DNA of 64,000 nt, taken from assembly GCA_002343505.1 (NCBI GenBank), contig DDQZ01000110.1:38350-102349 (forward strand), given 5' to 3'. Both the position numbers and the translations under genes were made by a program. Within the stretch, counting starts at the first letter, position 1, and every line of letters starts with the position of its first letter. The DNA is from Verrucomicrobiaceae bacterium UBA2429. Lineage in GTDB: Bacteria > Verrucomicrobiota > Verrucomicrobiia > Verrucomicrobiales > Verrucomicrobiaceae. The notes under the pieces are model-generated. The model was not told where the DNA came from, did no database searches, and saw only the letters and a list, made by a program, of their open reading frames with translations. Positions 55,575-63,633 of this stretch are shown here, one piece after another.

Positions 55575-56855
55575 ATGTCCGCGCCGCCCCAGTCCATCCT
55601 CAGCGTGTTCAACCGCTACCGGCATCCCGGCGGCGAGGAGATGTCCGTGGAGCGCATCGCCGGGCTGCTATCCACGCGGCACCATGTCGCCAACTGCCGT
55701 TTTGAAAGCAGCGAATGGACCGGCCCGGGCGCGCCTTCCACCCTTGGCCAGGCATGGCGGTTGTTTTACAATCCGGAGGGAGTGCGGCGATTCGAAAGCG
55801 CGCTGGACAAATCCGGAGCGGCCCTGGCCTTGCTGCACAACATTTTTCCAGTGGGTTCTCCGGCCATCTACCGCAGCGCCAGACGACGCGGGCTGCCGCT
55901 GATGCAGTTCATGCACAACTACCGCCCTTTTTCAGTCGGTGGAACGCTTTACTCCCGCGGACGCATCCTCAAGGACCCGCTCTTCGGCCATTATTGGAGG
56001 GAGGTAGCCGAGGGAGCTTGGATGGGCTCGCGCCTGCGCAGCGCGCTCATGGCGCTCCTGCTCAAAGCTCTGCACCGCTCCGGCTGGCTGGAAGCGGTCC
56101 ACACATGGATCGCCATCTCGGACTTCATGCGGCGGCGGCTGATCGAAGCCGGGGCGGTGCATCCCGCGCGCATCGTCACTCTGCGCCATGCCTGGCAGGC
56201 CATGCCAGCCGCGCCGTCCGCGGAAGACGCCGGTCATTATCTTTTCCTGGGCCGCTTGGTGCATGAAAAAGGTGTCGCCACGCTCCTGGACGCCTGGGAC
56301 ACGGTCCATCAGCGGCTCGGCAGGACGACGCCGAGGCTTCACATCGCCGGGGAGGGGCCGCTATCCGGGCTGGTCAGCGAATACGCGCGGCGCAATCCAT
56401 TTGTCTGCGCGCTCGGCCCCATCGGAGGCCAGAGCAAGGAGGACCAGCTCCGCCAGGCGCGCGCGGTCATCGTGCCCTCGGTCTGGTGGGAACCTCTCGG
56501 CCTGGTCACCTACGAGGCTTACGACCACGCCAAACCCGTGCTGGCGGCGCGCTCGGGCGGACTGGCCGAAACCGTGGAGCATGGACAGACGGGCCTGCTG
56601 CACGAACCCGGCAATGCCGGGGAGCTGGCCGGCCAGATTTTTGAGATGGAAGCCATGTCCGCCACTTCGCGGGCCGCGCTGGGCCACGCGGGCAGGCGCT
56701 GGCTGCTGACGGAGGCAAACCCCGCGCGCTGGCTGCGCCAGTTTGATAAGATCTTGACCGGCTGCCTGGAATCAGCGGCTCTGCGGCATCATCGAACCGT
56801 AGCGGGCGTTGCCCTCCCATTTCGGCGGACGGTTCCAGGGCAGGGTACTGTCTGA
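55575..56855 (+). CDS. GT4-family glycosyltransferase
   Basis: A 426-residue GT-B glycosyltransferase. N-terminal Rossmann-like half includes NRYRHPGGEEMSVERIAGLL, typical of GT4 enzymes; the C-terminal half has FLGRLVHEKGVATLLDAW, LHIAGEGP, IVPSVWWEPLGLVTYEA (the E-x7-E-type donor region) and ARSGGLAETV. No membrane helix or signal; it acts at the cytoplasmic membrane face or in the cytoplasm to make a surface polysaccharide or glycolipid. Donor and acceptor cannot be told. It is alone on this strand, divergent from the ClpX-like gene; its last 84 bp overlap the convergent small lipoprotein gene. Confidence 0.88.
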   Translation: MSAPPQSILSVFNRYRHPGGEEMSVERIAGLLSTRHHVANCRFESSEWTGPGAPSTLGQAWRLFYNPEGVRRFESALDKSGAALALLHNIFPVGSPAIYRSARRRGLPLMQFMHNYRPFSVGGTLYSRGRILKDPLFGHYWREVAEGAWMGSRLRSALMALLLKALHRSGWLEAVHTWIAISDFMRRRLIEAGAVHPARIVTLRHAWQAMPAAPSAEDAGHYLFLGRLVHEKGVATLLDAWDTVHQRLGRTTPRLHIAGEGPLSGLVSEYARRNPFVCALGPIGGQSKEDQLRQARAVIVPSVWWEPLGLVTYEAYDHAKPVLAARSGGLAETVEHGQTGLLHEPGNAGELAGQIFEMEAMSATSRAALGHAGRRWLLTEANPARWLRQFDKILTGCLESAALRHHRTVAGVALPFRRTVPGQGTV

Positions 56856-56966
56856 CACAGTTGGCGGCACTCGCTCGCGGCGCTTGGTTTCATCCGACGC
56901 GCAGGACACAAGTAACTGGGCGGCGGCAAGGAAGATCAGGGAATGAAGAATGCGGCGTGGGTTCAT
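56772..56966 (-). CDS. Small lipoprotein
   Basis: A 64-residue protein. From the ATG at 56966 it begins with a lipoprotein signal and lipobox LVSC (Cys22), followed by a short hydrophilic tail rich in Pro, Arg and Trp. Function is unknown. It lies 28 bp downstream of the two coiled-coil membrane proteins in the same direction and is probably in their operon. The 3' part overlaps the end of the glycosyltransferase gene by 84 bp on the opposite strand. The clean lipobox and operon position argue that it is real despite its size. Confidence 0.7.
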   Translation of the reverse strand: MNPRRILHSLIFLAAAQLLVSCASDETKRRERVPPTVSDSTLPWNRPPKWEGNARYGSMMPQSR

Positions 56967-56994
56967 GACTCGCAGAGATGCGCCGTGGCAGGTC

Positions 56995-57780
56995 TCACTG
57001 GTAGAGATTTTCCAAAATGACACGGTCTCCGGGAGAAATCTGCTCCCCCTTGGCCAGGGTATCGGAAAGGATGTTCGCCACGGTGCGGTCTCCCTGCACG
57101 GAAACGATGCTGAGCTTGCCGATGGTCTGGGTGCCGCGCGTGACGAGCAGCTTGGTGGCCTCTGTGATGCCGAGGGACTGGCCGGCGTTCACCACCACGA
57201 ATCCCCAGTCGGAGTTCACGGCCACGATCTGCGCGTTCAGGCTGTTGCGGTCGAAGGATTTTTTGCGGTCCTCAATCTTGCGGATCACGTCATCCAGAGC
57301 GCGCTGGAGGTCCGCCACCTTGGCCTCCTCGGCTGCCACCTCCTTCTTCTTCATCTCGGCCTCGGCCTCGGCCTCGGCAATGGCCTTCTTCATATTATTG
57401 ATGTCCTCAACCAGCGTTTCGGGCTTGACTCCCACAGGCAGCTTGCCGAGCAGCACATTCAACTCGGCCAGCTTCTTGTTTTTGGCGTCCAGTTCGTCCT
57501 GCACGCGCTTGGAGTCATTGTCCAACTGGGCGATCTTGAGCTTTTGAGCTTTGATTTTCTCGCCCTCGACATCGAGTTCCTGCTGCACTGTGGCGATGTC
57601 GCCATTGAGCTTCGTCACCTGGGCGACGACGGCGGTGGCCGCGGCGAGCTGCGCGTCCACATCTTTGTTCATGGCAATGACTGCCTGGCGGATGCTGCTG
57701 AATTCACGCCCGTTTTGATAAGCGAACACTGCCGCCACCAGGGTGACGATGGCGCTGAGGATGAAAAGGACTTTGGTCAT
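56995..57780 (-). CDS. Membrane-anchored coiled-coil protein (paralogue A)
   Basis: A 261-residue protein with one N-terminal transmembrane helix (MTKVLFILSAIVTLVAAVFAY), a long Lys/Glu/Ala coiled coil (about 30-185) and a C-terminal beta-rich domain (about 190-261) containing NSDWGFVVVNAGQSLGI, LSIVSVQGDRTVANIL and PGDRVI. That domain is shared with the protein encoded next to it (FPEWGFAILNKGNSQGV, LKVRSVEQHNAIADVV, NGDSVV). The design (short helix, coiled coil, small beta domain) recalls MreC, but sequence identity to MreC is not claimed. It is likely a cell-envelope scaffold in the periplasm. Confidence 0.8.
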   Translation of the reverse strand: MTKVLFILSAIVTLVAAVFAYQNGREFSSIRQAVIAMNKDVDAQLAAATAVVAQVTKLNGDIATVQQELDVEGEKIKAQKLKIAQLDNDSKRVQDELDAKNKKLAELNVLLGKLPVGVKPETLVEDINNMKKAIAEAEAEAEMKKKEVAAEEAKVADLQRALDDVIRKIEDRKKSFDRNSLNAQIVAVNSDWGFVVVNAGQSLGITEATKLLVTRGTQTIGKLSIVSVQGDRTVANILSDTLAKGEQISPGDRVILENLYQ

Positions 57781-57822
57781 GGCGGATGAAAATGAAGTTC
57801 TATGGGTTCAGCGGAAAGTGGA

Positions 57823-58893
57823 TCAGTTTGAGGGAGGAGGTGCTGCTCCGAAGGGATCGGAGTTCATGGCGCCACCCGATGGCGCCGCAGGAGGAGCGGC
57901 CGGCGGGGCGCCGAAAGGATCGGAGTTCATCGGCGCGGCTGGAGCGGCCGGAGGCGCGCCAAAGGGATCGGAATTCATGGGCGCGGCTGCCGGTGCCGGA
58001 GCGCCGAAAGGATCGGAGGACATGGCGGGAGCCTGGGGAGCGGTACTGTCTGGCACGGGAGCGCCCTGCTCAGGCGTGCCTCCTGTGGACGAAGACCCTT
58101 TTTTCGGGTCTGCCGCGCTCTGCTGCGCCGCAGCCACGACAGAGTCGCCGTTGAAAATGCTGCTGCCCTCAGCGACAGAGCCGGGGACCACGTCAGCGAT
58201 GGCATTGTGCTGCTCGACGCTGCGCACTTTCAGCCTGGCGATGACATCCTTGCCGCGCTTGACCTCAAGGTCGGCGTTGGCGAAAACTCCCTGGGAGTTG
58301 CCCTTGTTCAGGATGGCGAAACCCCATTCGGGGAAAAATTGGGCGACCCGCGCGGAGAACTCCGGCGCCACGATGCCCCGGCGGCCCTGGGCCTCGGTTT
58401 CCTTGAGCTTGTCAATCTGCCCGGTGACGCCGGCGATGGTGGCCTGGACGTTGGCAAGCCGCTGTTTTTGGTTGGCAACGGCTCCCTCGGCTTCGGTCTG
58501 GTCCTTTTTGAGCTTTTCGACCTGGGCGATGAGTTTTTCGATGTCACCCGCGTCATCAATCTGCTTCTGCACGGCGTTCACCTGGGTGGTCACCTGCTCC
58601 AGATTGCCCTTTACGACGGACAAGGCTGCCTCTTTTTCCTGCGCGTCGGCGGCCAGCTTCACCACTTCCTCCTTGGCGGCGTCACGCTCCTTTTGGATGG
58701 CCGCGTATTGCTCCTCCTTCACCTTGACCGCGGCATCGCCCTCGGCTTTGCGGTCCTGCGCGGCCTTGAGATTGGCCGTGGCCGCAGCCTGGCGGGTTTT
58801 TTCGTTTTCCAGGCGCTGTTTGTTGGCGTTGGCGAAGTAGCACGCGGCGCCAAGGCAGACAGCGGAGAGAATGGAGAGTAGTTTCCAGGCCAT
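57823..58893 (-). CDS. Membrane-anchored coiled-coil protein with SDPFGA repeats (paralogue B)
   Basis: A 356-residue paralogue of the neighbouring gene product: N-terminal transmembrane helix (MAWKLLSILSAVCLGAACYF), coiled coil to about residue 190, the same WGF beta domain (about 195-270), then a low-complexity Pro/Ala tail with four SDPFGA repeats up to the C-terminus. It is the first gene of a probable three-gene operon with paralogue A (42 bp gap) and the small lipoprotein. A promoter-like TTGTCG-17-TAGAAA lies 33 bp upstream. Function is unknown; an envelope-spanning or peptidoglycan-associated role is suggested by topology. Confidence 0.8.
   Translation of the reverse strand: MAWKLLSILSAVCLGAACYFANANKQRLENEKTRQAAATANLKAAQDRKAEGDAAVKVKEEQYAAIQKERDAAKEEVVKLAADAQEKEAALSVVKGNLEQVTTQVNAVQKQIDDAGDIEKLIAQVEKLKKDQTEAEGAVANQKQRLANVQATIAGVTGQIDKLKETEAQGRRGIVAPEFSARVAQFFPEWGFAILNKGNSQGVFANADLEVKRGKDVIARLKVRSVEQHNAIADVVPGSVAEGSSIFNGDSVVAAAQQSAADPKKGSSSTGGTPEQGAPVPDSTAPQAPAMSSDPFGAPAPAAAPMNSDPFGAPPAAPAAPMNSDPFGAPPAAPPAAPSGGAMNSDPFGAAPPPSN
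57844..58023 (-). repeat. Four imperfect repeats encoding SDPFGA
   Basis: A 23-bp core (plus-strand reading GCGCCGAAAGGATCGGAGTT and then CAT) occurs at 57844, 57908, 57956 and 58001, spaced 64, 48 and 45 bp apart. It encodes the (N)SDPFGA units at the C-terminus of coiled-coil paralogue B. Confidence 0.85.
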
Positions 58894-58925
58894 GATTTTG
58901 TCGGGATATGTGAATTAACAGCCGC

Positions 58926-58954
58926 TTTCTACCGAATCCTGGCTTTTTCGACAA
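58926..58954 (-). promoter_or_regulatory. Sigma70-like promoter for the coiled-coil operon
   Basis: On the minus strand TTGTCG, a 17-bp spacer beginning with an A-tract, and TAGAAA match the -35/-10 consensus at four of six bases each. The predicted start is about 25 bp before the ATG at 58893. Confidence 0.4.
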
Positions 58955-59184
58955 CAGCATTTTTCAGACTTTTCATTTTGCGTCCCGAAAATCAGGGGGC
59001 TGTCTTTGTGGGAGGACCCGAAATTCCTTCCGCATCCAAGCTCCCCGGTCTCTTGATTTGCAAGCCCGCGGCAGGATGACGGGGCCAAATTTCGCCAAAA
59101 ATTCAACATGCAGGTTGCACTGTCCGGCACGCCGCGCCAATATCACCGTCCCCGCCGGGCGTGACCCACGCCCCGCAAAAAGGT

Positions 59185-59261
<77 letters not shown>

Positions 59262-59339
59262 TTTTCTCATCCCGCACAACCCGGATGAATCCTCCCCGCG
59301 GCGGCTTGCCTGCTCATGCGCGCGGTGCCAGTGTGGCGG

Positions 59340-60098
59340 ATGGATTTGCAACTCAAAGGACAGACGGCCGTGGTCATCGGCGCCGCCAGCGGCATAGGGC
59401 GCGCCATCGCGCGGGGTTTTGAGGTGGAGGGATGCGCGGTGCGCGGCTTTGATCTGCGCGCGTCGGAGGGAGTCGCCATCACCACGGGGGATGTTACGGA
59501 TTACTCGGCCCTGCGCGCCTTTGCGGCTGACTGCGGCGCGGTGGATCATGTCGTGTTCGCTGCGGGCGCGGGCTCGGGCAAGTTTGGTTTTCCGTTTTGG
59601 AATCTGGAGCCGGGCGACTGGCAGCGCGTGCTGGAGATCAACCTGGTCGGCGCGGTGAACACGGCGCACGCTTTCGCCCCCGCGCTCATCGCGCGCGGCG
59701 GCGGCACACTGCTCTTTTTGGTCTCCGTGGCCGGGCAGACCGGCTCCCAGACCGACCCGCCCTACAGCGCGGCGAAGGCCGGGCTGATCAATTTCATGCA
59801 GTGCGCGGCGAAGGATCTGGCGCCGCGCGACGTGCGCGTGAACGCGCTGTCTCCCGGCATGGTGCGCACGCCCTTGAACGAGGCCGTCTGGGCCGCGGCG
59901 CAGGCGCGGCTCCCGGAGGCTGAGAGGCAGGGATACGATTCGTGGGCGGAGGAAAAAATTCGCAAAGTCTCCCCTCTGGGCCGCTGGCAGACGCCGGAGG
60001 AACTGGCCGCGATGGCCGTCTTCCTCGCCTCCCCGTGCGCGAGGAACATCACCGGCCAGACTCTGAACGTGGATGGCGGCCAGGTGATGCACGCCTGA
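59340..60098 (+). CDS. Short-chain dehydrogenase/reductase (SDR)
   Basis: A 252-residue classical SDR. Cofactor loop GAASGIGRA, then DVTD, AAGAGSG in place of NNAG, LEINLVGAVN, the catalytic Ser in FLVSVAGQTG, YSAAKAG (Tyr/Lys) and NALSPGMVRTPL; the C-terminus ITGQTLNVDGG is typical of FabG-like members. Substrate unknown; a 3-oxoacyl or sugar/alcohol substrate is possible. The ATG at 59340 (MDLQLKGQTAVV) is preferred over 59316 because the family starts just before the first beta strand. The gene follows tRNA-Pro by 78 bp in the same direction. Confidence 0.9.
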   Translation: MDLQLKGQTAVVIGAASGIGRAIARGFEVEGCAVRGFDLRASEGVAITTGDVTDYSALRAFAADCGAVDHVVFAAGAGSGKFGFPFWNLEPGDWQRVLEINLVGAVNTAHAFAPALIARGGGTLLFLVSVAGQTGSQTDPPYSAAKAGLINFMQCAAKDLAPRDVRVNALSPGMVRTPLNEAVWAAAQARLPEAERQGYDSWAEEKIRKVSPLGRWQTPEELAAMAVFLASPCARNITGQTLNVDGGQVMHA

Positions 60099-60135
60099 GG
60101 CCGGCGGGCGCGGAAGATTTTTTTGCATTGAAGGA

Positions 60136-60164
60136 TTGCCGTTTTTCCGCCGGGCCGGTATAAC
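60136..60164 (+). promoter_or_regulatory. Sigma70-like promoter before the 104-residue gene
   Basis: TTGCCG (60136-60141), a 17-bp spacer and TATAAC (60159-60164) give four of six and five of six consensus matches in an otherwise GC-rich gap. It would transcribe the 60172-60216 inverted repeat and the gene at 60238. Confidence 0.5.
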
Positions 60165-60171
60165 CGAATAA

Positions 60172-60216
60172 ATAAACCGCCGGGCGACGGCGCTCCTGCC
60201 TGCGCGGGCGGTTTAT
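60172..60216 (+). promoter_or_regulatory. Inverted repeat in the leader of the 104-residue gene
   Basis: ATAAACCGCC (60172-60181) and GGCGGTTTAT (60207-60216) are perfectly complementary over 10 bp around a GC-rich 25-nt loop. It begins 8 bp after the -10 element, so it lies at the very 5' end of the predicted transcript and ends 21 bp before the start codon. It may be an operator or a leader stem-loop. Confidence 0.5.
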
Positions 60217-60237
60217 GCCAACCCAAACTGCACGGCC

Positions 60238-60552
60238 ATGTTGAGACCCAACGAGATCGCGGAATACGGTGAACGACACGCGGAGAAGTGGCTCGCCGCC
60301 CAGGGCTACCACTGCCACCACAACCAGCGCCAGGGCGTCAGGGACTTCGAGGCGCGCGGCGGGGAGAGCCAGCTCCTCGTCCATGTGAACACGGCAATCG
60401 CGCCGGGTCATCCGCCGGAAATCTCCCAGCATGACCACGACAGCATCGTCTCCCGCGCCATGATGCTCGGCTTCGAGCCGTGGCTGGCCCAGGTGCAGAT
60501 AGACAAAAACGGCGACCTCGTGGGCGAGATCGCCTGGTCGCACATGAAGTGA
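60238..60552 (+). CDS. Hypothetical 104-residue protein, possible nuclease-fold
   Basis: Not recognised as a named family. The arrangement AEYGERHAEKWLAAQGY, then GVRDFEARG, then QLLVHVNTAI recalls the small endonuclease-like fold (Glu in helix 1, Asp after a strand, then a polar residue in the next strand) seen in YraN/UPF0102-type proteins, but the usual (E/Q)xK is replaced by HVN, so activity is doubtful. The C-terminal half is MLGFEPWLAQVQIDKNGDLV, a beta pair. The start ATG is supported by an upstream promoter-like sequence. It is monocistronic and convergent to the NUDIX gene. Confidence 0.65.
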   Translation: MLRPNEIAEYGERHAEKWLAAQGYHCHHNQRQGVRDFEARGGESQLLVHVNTAIAPGHPPEISQHDHDSIVSRAMMLGFEPWLAQVQIDKNGDLVGEIAWSHMK

Positions 60553-60584
60553 GGAGCGGCGTGGGCGCGATTCCCCCAGCCCTT

Positions 60585-60605
60585 CTTGCACAGTTGTTTT
60601 GCAAG
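60585..60605. terminator. Stem-loop after the 104-residue gene
   Basis: CTTGCA (60585-60590) and TGCAAG (60600-60605) form a perfect 6-bp stem with a 9-nt loop, 33 bp after the stop. The loop is T-rich but no T-tract follows, so it is a weak terminator candidate. The rest of the 182-bp gap to the NUDIX gene shows only minor inverted repeats. Confidence 0.35.
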
Positions 60606-60734
60606 GCTGCATAATCGCTTTGAACCGCGGCTCCACGGGCTTGTCTGAACGCCCGACAATCGCGATGCAACGCTGCGAAGTTGTTCCTGCATAGTCACAG
60701 CATCGAAGGTGCGGGGTAAATGGGGGAAAGGGTG

Positions 60735-61319
60735 TCAGGCGGCACTTTGACAGAAATGAGGCAAGTTATGTGCTTCGCCTTGGGTTTGCGGCACCTGATT
60801 CCGGGCAGAGAGCAGCAGGCGCACGGCGCGGCGGTTGGATTCGAAGGCGAAGTCGCACATGGCGGCATCCTCCGGGGGCAGCCAGAGGGCTTCGGAGACT
60901 TCGGCAGGGTCGGGCCGCAGGGCGGCGTTTTCCGGGGCCTGGACAGTGTAAAAGAGGTCGAGCGTGGGCCAGAGATAATCCTGGAACTCGTACTCGTTGG
61001 GCAGAGTGGCCAGAGGGCGGAAGGCAACGGCGGGAAGATGGAGGCCGGTCTCCTCGCGCACCTCGCGCGCGGCGGCTTGCTCGCCGGTCTCGCCCGGCTC
61101 GATGACGCCGCCGGGCAGGCTCATTCTGCCCAGGCCGGGCTGGTGGGCGCGGCGGCAGACGAGCAGGCGGCCCCCCTCGTCGAGCACGAGGGCGACAGCG
61201 GCGGGGAAGGGGGTGATGAAATGCCTGTAGCCGCATGATGCGCAGACAAACTCGCGCGGGCTGGCGGCGGGCACGTCAGGGCTGCCGCAGCGCGTGCAAT
61301 GATGGTAAGGCGCGGGCAT
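60735..61319 (-). CDS. NUDIX hydrolase with N-terminal zinc-ribbon
   Basis: A 194-residue pyrophosphohydrolase. The zinc-ribbon CTRCGSP...CASCGY occupies about residues 8-30, and the NUDIX box (GGVIEPGETGEQAAAREVRE then ETGL) matches G-x5-E-x7-RE-x2-EE-x-G fully. This layout resembles NudC/ADP-ribose- or NADH-type NUDIX proteins of the zinc-ribbon class; the substrate is not fixed. The ATG at 61319 starts 7 bp after the sulfatase stop, so both are in one transcript. The open frame extends far upstream across the sulfatase and GluQ-RS genes in another phase but has no coding character there. Confidence 0.9.
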   Translation of the reverse strand: MPAPYHHCTRCGSPDVPAASPREFVCASCGYRHFITPFPAAVALVLDEGGRLLVCRRAHQPGLGRMSLPGGVIEPGETGEQAAAREVREETGLHLPAVAFRPLATLPNEYEFQDYLWPTLDLFYTVQAPENAALRPDPAEVSEALWLPPEDAAMCDFAFESNRRAVRLLLSARNQVPQTQGEAHNLPHFCQSAA

Positions 61320-61326
61320 GGTGGTG

Positions 61327-62676
61327 CTACTTTTTGCGCCTGGCACCGGTCTTGCCCAGCTCGCCGGCGCGGGCGGGGTCGTGGCCGGGATTGGGCACGG
61401 GCATGAGGGCGCCGACGCTTTGGCGCCAGTCATGCAGGGCCTGGCGCATGGAGGCGGCGCGCTGGGTTTCGGCCTGGGCAAGGTTGCGCTTCTCACCCGG
61501 GTCGTCGGCGAGGTGGTAGAGTTCGAGCCGGTCGTCTTCGAAAAATTCGATGAGCTTCCAATCCCCCTGGCGCATGGCTCCGGCCGGCGTGCTGTGGTGG
61601 TAGTGGGGCAGGTGCCAGAAGAGGCTGGCGCGCGGCAGGGCGGCGGCAGGGTCCATGAGCACGGGCAGGAGGCTGATCCCATCCAGCGCTCCAGCGGGGA
61701 CATCCACTCCGGCGAGCTCGGCGGCGGTGGCGTGGAAGTCGGTGGTGATGGCGGGCATGCGGCAGATGCCGCCAGCCGGGATGCGCCCGGTCCATCGGGC
61801 GATGGCGGGGATGCGCACGCCGCCCTCATAGAGAGTGCCTTTTTCGCCGCGCAGGGGCGCGTTGGAGGTGACGACGGTGCCGCTCTGCTCGTGCTCGAGG
61901 CCGCCGTTGTCGGAGAGGAAAAGGATGAGCGTTTTGCCGCCGAGGCCGAGGCTGTCAACGGTCTCAACGATGCGGCCCAAACTTTGGTCCAGTTCATCAA
62001 GGAGGCCGGCGTATTCGGGGCGGCTGGGGTAGCCGGGCATGGGGGTTTTTCGCTGGTATTTGGCCAGCAGCTCAGGCGTGGTGGTGAGGGGTATGTGGAC
62101 GGCGTGGTGGGAGACCTGGAGGAGAAAGGGCTTGTCCTGGTGACGCTTGATGAACTCGACGGCTTTGCCGGTGAGGTATGCGGCGGTGCGTTCGCCGCCG
62201 CCGGGCCGGGTGCTGCCTTTGGTTTCCTCGGCGGTCTGCCAGCCTTGCAGCGAGGGACTGTGGTCCTCCCCGCCGAGATGCCATTTGCCGAAATAACCGG
62301 TGGCGTATCCTGCCGCGCCGAGGCGTTCGGCGACGGTCTCGACCTCCAGGGGCAGTTGCAGCGGCACGGGCGGGTCGCTGAGTTTGGCGAAGGGGCGCTT
62401 GTGGCCGGGGATGTGCTGGGTGATGCCGTAGCGGGCCTGGTCGCGACCGCTTTGCAGATTGGCGCGGGTGGGGGAGCAGACCGGTCCCGCGTAGAAATCC
62501 GTGAAGCGCACGCCTTGCGCGGCCAGGCGGTCCATGTTCGGCGTCTCATTGAAGGTGTTGCCCTGGCAGCCGATGTCCGCCCAGCCGAGGTCGTCGGCGA
62601 GGACCAGGATGATGTTGGGCTTTTCAGCAACGGCGGTGTGAAAGGCGATGGCGGCGAAAAAGAGGGAGCGGAGCAT
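61327..62676 (-). CDS. Secreted type I sulfatase
   Basis: A 449-residue alkaline-phosphatase-superfamily sulfatase with a Sec signal (MLRSLFFAAIAFHTAVA). The signature CSPTR with Cys67, to be converted to formylglycine, is present, as are the metal ligands ADDLGW, GKWHLGG, SDNGG and the LRGEKGTLYEGGVRIP block. A formylglycine-generating enzyme is not in this window. Such sulfatases are abundant in Verrucomicrobiota and remove sulfate from algal or mucin glycans; the substrate here is unknown. It lies 72 bp downstream of GluQ-RS and directly precedes NUDIX. Confidence 0.93.
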   Translation of the reverse strand: MLRSLFFAAIAFHTAVAEKPNIILVLADDLGWADIGCQGNTFNETPNMDRLAAQGVRFTDFYAGPVCSPTRANLQSGRDQARYGITQHIPGHKRPFAKLSDPPVPLQLPLEVETVAERLGAAGYATGYFGKWHLGGEDHSPSLQGWQTAEETKGSTRPGGGERTAAYLTGKAVEFIKRHQDKPFLLQVSHHAVHIPLTTTPELLAKYQRKTPMPGYPSRPEYAGLLDELDQSLGRIVETVDSLGLGGKTLILFLSDNGGLEHEQSGTVVTSNAPLRGEKGTLYEGGVRIPAIARWTGRIPAGGICRMPAITTDFHATAAELAGVDVPAGALDGISLLPVLMDPAAALPRASLFWHLPHYHHSTPAGAMRQGDWKLIEFFEDDRLELYHLADDPGEKRNLAQAETQRAASMRQALHDWRQSVGALMPVPNPGHDPARAGELGKTGARRKK

Positions 62677-62748
62677 GGAAGGGTGAGGGCGGTGGGAAAA
62701 CTGGCAGGCTCAAGAACCGCGCGCCGGTCGCTGGAATTGCGCGAATCG

Positions 62749-63603
62749 TCATGCGGAATCTCGCGCAGGCGGCAAATCCAGGGCGCGGCAGACATCGGCG
62801 GGTGTCCAGCCCTGGGCGCGGAGCTGGCGGAGGGAGCGCGCGTCGTCGCGTTTGGCGAGGCGGCGGCCCTGGGCGTCTGTGATGAGGCGGTGGTGGCGCC
62901 AGAGGGGCACGGGGAGTCCCAGCAGGGCGATGAGCAGGCGGTGCAAGTGCGTGGCGGGCAGAAGATCGGCTCCGCGCGTGACGTGGGTGATGCCCTGCAG
63001 CGCGTCATCCACGACGACGGCGAGGTGGTAGCTGGCGGGAGTGTCCTTGCGCGCCAGGACAACGTCCCCGAAGATCTCCGGCGTTGCAGTGTGGATGCCG
63101 TGATCCAGGTCCTGCCATTTCATTTCCGGGGCGGCGGCGGCCAGCGCGCGGCTCATGTGCAGGCGCAGCGCGTAGGGCTGGCCGGAGGCGATGCGGCGCG
63201 CGCGCTCGTTTTCCTCCAGGTCGCGGCAGGTGCCTGGATAAAGCGCGCCATCCGGCCCGTGCGGGGCGTTCGCGGCGCGGGCGATCTCCTCCTGAATCTC
63301 CCGCCGCGTGCAGAAGCAGGGATAAAGCAGTTCGCGCGCGGCGAGCTGGTCGAGCGCGGCCTGGTAATCGGCGAAGTGCGCGGATTGGCGGCGCACAGGC
63401 TCTTCCCATTTCACGCCGAGCCAGGCCAGATCCTCGAACAGCGCCGTCTCGTATTCAGGACGCGCGCGGGTGGTGTCAATGTCCTCCAGCCGCACGAGGA
63501 AGCGCCCGTCAGTCTCCATGGCCTGCCGCCAGGCAAACAGCGCGGCATAGGCATGGCCGAGATGCAGCCACCCGGTGGGACTGGGCGCGAATCGGGCGGG
63601 CAT
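62749..63603 (-). CDS. gluQ: Glutamyl-Q tRNA(Asp) synthetase
   Basis: A 284-residue truncated class I synthetase that charges glutamate onto queuosine at position 34 of tRNA-Asp. It has the N-terminal RFAPSPTGWLHLGHAYAAL with the HIGH-like HLGH, RLEDIDTTR, a Cys-rich zinc region YPCFCTRREI and CRDL, and RLAKRDDA in place of KMSKS. The anticodon-binding domain of GluRS is missing, as expected for GluQ-RS. It starts 30 bp after menB in the same direction and is likely co-transcribed with it. Confidence 0.92.
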   Translation of the reverse strand: MPARFAPSPTGWLHLGHAYAALFAWRQAMETDGRFLVRLEDIDTTRARPEYETALFEDLAWLGVKWEEPVRRQSAHFADYQAALDQLAARELLYPCFCTRREIQEEIARAANAPHGPDGALYPGTCRDLEENERARRIASGQPYALRLHMSRALAAAAPEMKWQDLDHGIHTATPEIFGDVVLARKDTPASYHLAVVVDDALQGITHVTRGADLLPATHLHRLLIALLGLPVPLWRHHRLITDAQGRRLAKRDDARSLRQLRAQGWTPADVCRALDLPPARDSA

Positions 63604-63633
63604 GTGCGGTGGCTGGCGTTGCGGCTGCGGCGT

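Noticed and set aside
57844..58023. Spaced repeats considered as a CRISPR array
   Set aside because: Spacing is uneven, the repeats are in frame and encode SDPFGA units, and no cas genes are present in the window.
59115..59144. Possible promoter TTGCAC-17-CAATAT before tRNA-Pro
   Set aside because: Both hexamers match the consensus at only about half their positions, no better than expected by chance in this gap.
60553..60734. Possible small RNA or attachment site after the 104-residue gene
   Set aside because: Only short inverted and direct repeats (AGTTGTT twice, CGGGC/GCCCG) are visible; no tRNA-like fold, integrase or duplicated tRNA end.
61320..63062. N-terminal extension of the NUDIX frame to 775 codons
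   Set aside because: The upstream part is a Pro/Ser/Arg-rich translation of sulfatase and GluQ-RS DNA in the wrong phase; the zinc-ribbon start at 61319 fits the family.
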